Shown here: piece by piece, positions 41,601 through 43,894 of the stretch
Layout: each line of letters starts with the position of its first letter
Numbering within the stretch: position 1 is the first letter of the stretch
NCBI GenBank assembly: GCA_027064945.1
Contig: JAMOPB010000260.1
Location: 1-43,894 of the forward strand
From: Candidatus Cloacimonadota bacterium
GTDB lineage: Bacteria; Cloacimonadota; Cloacimonadia; Cloacimonadales; TCS61
Direction: 5' to 3'
Length of the DNA: 43,894 bases
Program-made: the position numbers and the translations under genes
Notes under the pieces: model-generated
What the model saw: only the letters and a program-made list of their open reading frames with translations
What the model was told of the DNA's origin: nothing
The model's database searches: none

Positions 41601-43894
41601 TTTCTGGGATGATTTATTAACCGGTGATGTGTATTATCATTATAATAGTGCTCAAAATTTATTTGTCATTGAATGGGATGAAATGCAAAATCAGCATCAA
41701 GCCAGTTATCATGAAACTTTCCAAGTGATTCTGTATGATCCTGTTTATTATCAAACCACAAGCGGGAATGGAAATATTAAAATTCAATATAAAGAGTTTA
41801 ATAATGTAGATAGTGGAAGTTATTCCGGTGGTGTTTCTCACGGAGCTTATGCCACAATAGGAATTGAAGACCAAACCGGTAGTTTTGGATTGGAATATAG
41901 TTATTATAATGAATATCCAACTGCTGCAATGCCACTTGAAGATGAAACAGCTATTTTCTTTACAGAAGCGCCGGTTCCACTTGAAGAACCTTTTTTGGTT
42001 ATTGATAGCGTTGAGATACATGATGTCAATGGACAGGTTGATCATGGTGAAACCGTAGATTTTTCTGTTTTGATTAAAAATATGGGTGAGAATCCTGCAA
42101 CTGATGTTTCTGCTACAATCTTTTCTGATGATCCTTATGTAACAATAAATCAAAATTCATCTGATTATAATGATGTATCTAATGAATTCCCGGCTAATAA
42201 TCTTACATTATATAATATTACTGTAGCAGAAGATTGCCCTAATGGATATTCTATTCCATTTACAATAAATATTGAGACGGAGCAAGCAGATTGGGAATTA
42301 ACCTTTAGTATCAATGTTTTTGCACCTGAACTATCTTTTGTAGGTCAATATATTGATGATGGAGATAATAATATCTTAGATCCGGGAGAATCTGCTAATT
42401 TGCTTTTGGTTTTTTCCAATACAGGTGGCACAAGCGCATTAAATGCTGTGCTAACTGCAACAATGGATGATGATTTTGTAACTTTGAATGCTACAGAATA
42501 TGAAATTGGCAATATTTTGCCCAATACTACAGTTACTGCAATTTTACCAATCACAGCAGACGAAGATGTTGAAATAGGTCATATTGCAGAATTTGAATGG
42601 GATATTTCAGCAAATCTGGGAATAAATATTTCCAATACTTCCTCTATAGTTATTTCTCAAATTCCTGTTCAAATTGAAGAACATTTTGATTCTTGGCTTC
42701 CTACCGGTTGGACAACTGAAGGAATTGGTGGAAGCAATTGGAATAGTAGTAACAGCAATTCTGCCGGTGGAACAGCACCTGAGGCTTGTATGAGTTGGGC
42801 TCCACAGTTTAATGGGGAAGGTCTGCTAATTACCAATGTGATTAACTCTTTGGGATCTTCTATGTTAGTTCTGGAATTTAAACATTATGTTAATGATTTT
42901 GCAGGAAGTGAATATACTCTTGGTGTGAAATCTACAAGCGATGGAGGAGAAACATGGAATGATATCTGGAATATTTCTCCTACCAATAGTGTTCCACCTG
43001 AAACTATCGAATTGGAAGTAGATAATCCGGATGTTGGTTCTCAACAATTACAATTAGCTTTTTACTTGGAAGGTAATTCATATAATATCAATAACTGGTA
43101 TATCGATGATGTAATAATTTCAGGCGGATCAGGTGGAGTTTTAGGTTATGCAAGTGGAAACATTAGTTTATCAGGTGATGGTGATCCTTCCAATGTTCAA
43201 ATTAGCATTGATGGTTGGGCAACTCAACCGGATGAGTCAGGTGATTATTATTTGGCTGTAATTCCCGGTACCCATACTATAACAGCCAGTTTGCCCGGAT
43301 ATCAAACCTTTGAATCTGAGATTGAAATTATTGCAGGAGAAGTTACTGATTTTGATTTCCAATTGTTAGCATTGGAAGATATGGTGCCTCCATCTAATTT
43401 ACAGGCTTTTGTGGATAACTGTTCTGTAACTCTTACTTGGGAATCCCCTTCAAGAAGTGCAACTTCCATAACATCTAAGAAAGAAAATAATTCAAATGCT
43501 CGTGCTGAACGTAATCACATAGGTTATAGGATTTATAGAAATAATATTGCCATAGAAGATATTTCTGATACAGCAACAACGGAATATCTTGATGCAGAAT
43601 TGGTGAATGGAATTTATGAATATTATGTTACCTCAATTTATACCGAGGGAGAATCCATAGCTTCTAATTCGGTTGAAATTGAAATTATCTTAGATGACGC
43701 AGATGATTATATTCCGCTGGTAACAGCATTAAATGGGAACTACCCGAATCCATTTAATCCAACTACAACCATTAGTTTTGATTTAGCAAACTCAAGTGAT
43801 GTGAAATTAGAAGTTTATAATATCAAAGGGCAAAAAATTATAACTTTGGCTGATGATAATTATGCTGCCGGACAATATTCAATTACTTGGAATG
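38635..43894 (+). CDS. Giant secreted C25-like protein, paralogue of the 29996 gene (3' end outside window)
   Basis: The frame is open from ATG 38635 (GAGG at 38624-38627) to the window edge: 1753 codons, lacking perhaps the last 30. The signal peptide is residues 1-18. The domain order matches the 29996 paralogue: propeptide with EGMPNLPRFTRMIAIP, gingipain-like fold with Tyr437 (NYRGYIGMSGF) in place of His and Cys465 (LTCDTG), CnaB-like and CARDB domains, nidogen-like domain (about 892-1113), a jelly roll (about 1345-1498), CnaB-like (1500-1579), FnIII (1585-1682) and the start of the sorting module (NYPNPFNPTTT). Residue numbers up to Cys465 coincide with the paralogue, so no indel lies between them there. 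The jelly roll (HFDSWLPTGWTTEG) differs from the MAM-like domain of the paralogue. I checked several points and saw no frameshift. Confidence 0.85.
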   Translation, partial: MKKIVVLLILALFVSLSAEWVSVNNSTKLFDVNSSRALDETNIDFQLNGYEINSINYEGIDYTQISYDRESEIIAEGMPNLPRFTRMIAIPNYGDVEILVNDYKSEIISDVVVYPRQALQSESSEPDRSFKINHEYYNNGDVFPEKIAKVGTPAIFRDYRIVSVTFNPFRYNPKTKELEIISEMKVTVRTIGQEGENQKITNRKISRSFQKLYEASILNYDAISYNRDEDFQTPCYLFITPNNTDLMNALDELVAWKHQKGFEVHTVSTSETGSTNTAIKNYIQNAYDTWENPPEYVVLIGDVGGSYNIPTFIENWSGYNGAGDQPYALMEGDDILADLSLGRLSIDNLGHFLTIKNKILMYEQAPYMESNWFERAVMVGDPSHSGPSCIDTKQDITDMIMQKNPNFEITEVYNGGWANGLSDGIDSGVSYANYRGYIGMSGFDVDDIESLNNGPQLPFATILTCDTGTFNSSYGEARSEVFLRAGTTSIPKGAIGSIGVATSGTHTCFNNCVDAGIYYGIFNENISRMGDSVVRAKLHLYNSYPDNPANKVDIFSYWNNLMGDPGLELWTSTPEEMNVTYDSSISLGTYLAEVVVEDNDGNPIENAWVCALQGDDVIFESGITDAEGKVFLPVLDGEEGAIQLTVTANGYIPHLGQINMGGAANNVAVDLVTIVNDDNNDGLANPGETMDLNVTLENHSSTDYSNVIVNLSCEEPLVDIQIDSATIDNIEAGAQETAVFSISLNETLLGTQEVILDFEISGEEYHYNLPIAGAALLIEQVNTEIDPGGQANLTLTLRNIGWIDLANSNAILVSDHDFISVIDDQGAFTTILVGDTNTNTSDDFTISCNNNSLPGAQYPMHVNITNADGFNQELHFFVEIGEVTVNDPLGPDEYGYVCYDSNDTGYYQAPEYDWLEINNIGTNLNLSDNGNHGDIATVDLPFTFRFYGEDYDEITICTNGWIAPGVVESESFMNWSIPGAGGPSPMIAAFWDDLLTGDVYYHYNSAQNLFVIEWDEMQNQHQASYHETFQVILYDPVYYQTTSGNGNIKIQYKEFNNVDSGSYSGGVSHGAYATIGIEDQTGSFGLEYSYYNEYPTAAMPLEDETAIFFTEAPVPLEEPFLVIDSVEIHDVNGQVDHGETVDFSVLIKNMGENPATDVSATIFSDDPYVTINQNSSDYNDVSNEFPANNLTLYNITVAEDCPNGYSIPFTINIETEQADWELTFSINVFAPELSFVGQYIDDGDNNILDPGESANLLLVFSNTGGTSALNAVLTATMDDDFVTLNATEYEIGNILPNTTVTAILPITADEDVEIGHIAEFEWDISANLGINISNTSSIVISQIPVQIEEHFDSWLPTGWTTEGIGGSNWNSSNSNSAGGTAPEACMSWAPQFNGEGLLITNVINSLGSSMLVLEFKHYVNDFAGSEYTLGVKSTSDGGETWNDIWNISPTNSVPPETIELEVDNPDVGSQQLQLAFYLEGNSYNINNWYIDDVIISGGSGGVLGYASGNISLSGDGDPSNVQISIDGWATQPDESGDYYLAVIPGTHTITASLPGYQTFESEIEIIAGEVTDFDFQLLALEDMVPPSNLQAFVDNCSVTLTWESPSRSATSITSKKENNSNARAERNHIGYRIYRNNIAIEDISDTATTEYLDAELVNGIYEYYVTSIYTEGESIASNSVEIEIILDDADDYIPLVTALNGNYPNPFNPTTTISFDLANSSDVKLEVYNIKGQKIITLADDNYAAGQYSITWN
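43709..43894 (+). repeat. DNA repeat of the 3' sorting-module coding sequence (second copy near 35011-35200)
   Basis: The coding DNA of the two giant paralogues' sorting modules is nearly identical. 43786-43829 and 35090-35133 are the same 44 bases, and flanking sequence differs by scattered single bases. It is far more alike than most of the rest of the two genes, suggesting recent exchange. Confidence 0.8.

Noticed and set aside
41659..42153. 164-codon open frame on the - strand
   Set aside because: It lies wholly inside the in-frame giant C25-like gene, has no Shine-Dalgarno or recognisable domain, and is rich in Ile/Phe/Asn as expected for an antisense shadow.
38635..43894. Frameshift or pseudogene in the last gene
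   Set aside because: Several points along the frame, including the catalytic region and the C-terminal module, read in the same frame; it only runs off the window edge.
1..43894. Mobile element, prophage, CRISPR or defence system
   Set aside because: No transposase, integrase, terminal repeats, spacer array or defence-family motif was recognised; the only long repeats are between paralogous surface-protein genes.

Overview
The window is about 44 kb of AT-rich, densely coding bacterial DNA with 28 protein genes, 27 of them on the + strand. No rRNA, tRNA, CRISPR array or insertion sequence was seen. Large secreted proteins end in a FlgD-like C-terminal sorting module (NYPNPFN... SGVYFYK... K). 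There are also C25 (gingipain-like) peptidase folds, Big-1/CnaB/FnIII modules and a complete type IV pilus locus. Together these suggest a Gram-negative diderm of the FCB group, most likely Candidatus Cloacimonadota or a close relative. That placement is inferred from protein style; no marker gene was checked.

Layout. (1) 1-1568: the 3' part of an RqcH/NFACT gene overlapping queC. (2) 1662-3245: an exported TPR protein with a terminator. (3) 3340-7262: a signalling cluster with a PAS-containing histidine kinase, a sigma-54-activating NtrC/PilR-type regulator, a stand-alone receiver, and a second stand-alone receiver on the - strand. (4) 7543-11211: a secreted C25 peptidase with an apparently intact His/Cys dyad. 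(5) 11212-11784: a 573-base regulatory gap with a terminator, a perfect 8+8 palindrome and a good sigma-54-type -24/-12 element in front of pilA. (6) 11785-26522: the pilus locus, in the order pilA, pilT, three minor-pilin-like genes, pilM, pilN, pilO, a pilP-like gene, pilQ, a Big-1 lipoprotein, pilB, pilC, pilD. (7) 26532-35299: an adhesin-like secreted protein, a small lipoprotein and a 1767-residue C25-like protein, spaced only 10-21 bases apart after pilD. (8) 35589-38505: a ModA-like binding lipoprotein followed by a membrane histidine kinase, with no transporter. (9) 38635-end: a paralogue of the 1767-residue protein, cut off by the window edge.

How it may work together. The kinase/regulator pair is the obvious candidate to drive pilA through the sigma-54-type promoter, as PilS/PilR do elsewhere. 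PilD would process the pilins, PilB and PilT would power extension and retraction through PilC and PilM/N/O/P, and PilQ would form the outer-membrane pore. Two lipoproteins that both begin CDDRS and several sorted surface proteins are embedded in or appended to the pilus genes, which suggests an adhesion/surface-colonisation island.

The points most worth following are: the pilA promoter architecture; the two minor pilins without Glu5, one of them an 802-residue protein with an adhesin-like insert; the two C25-like paralogues in which Tyr replaces the catalytic His while Cys is kept; their near-identical C-terminal DNA; and the binding-protein/kinase pair.
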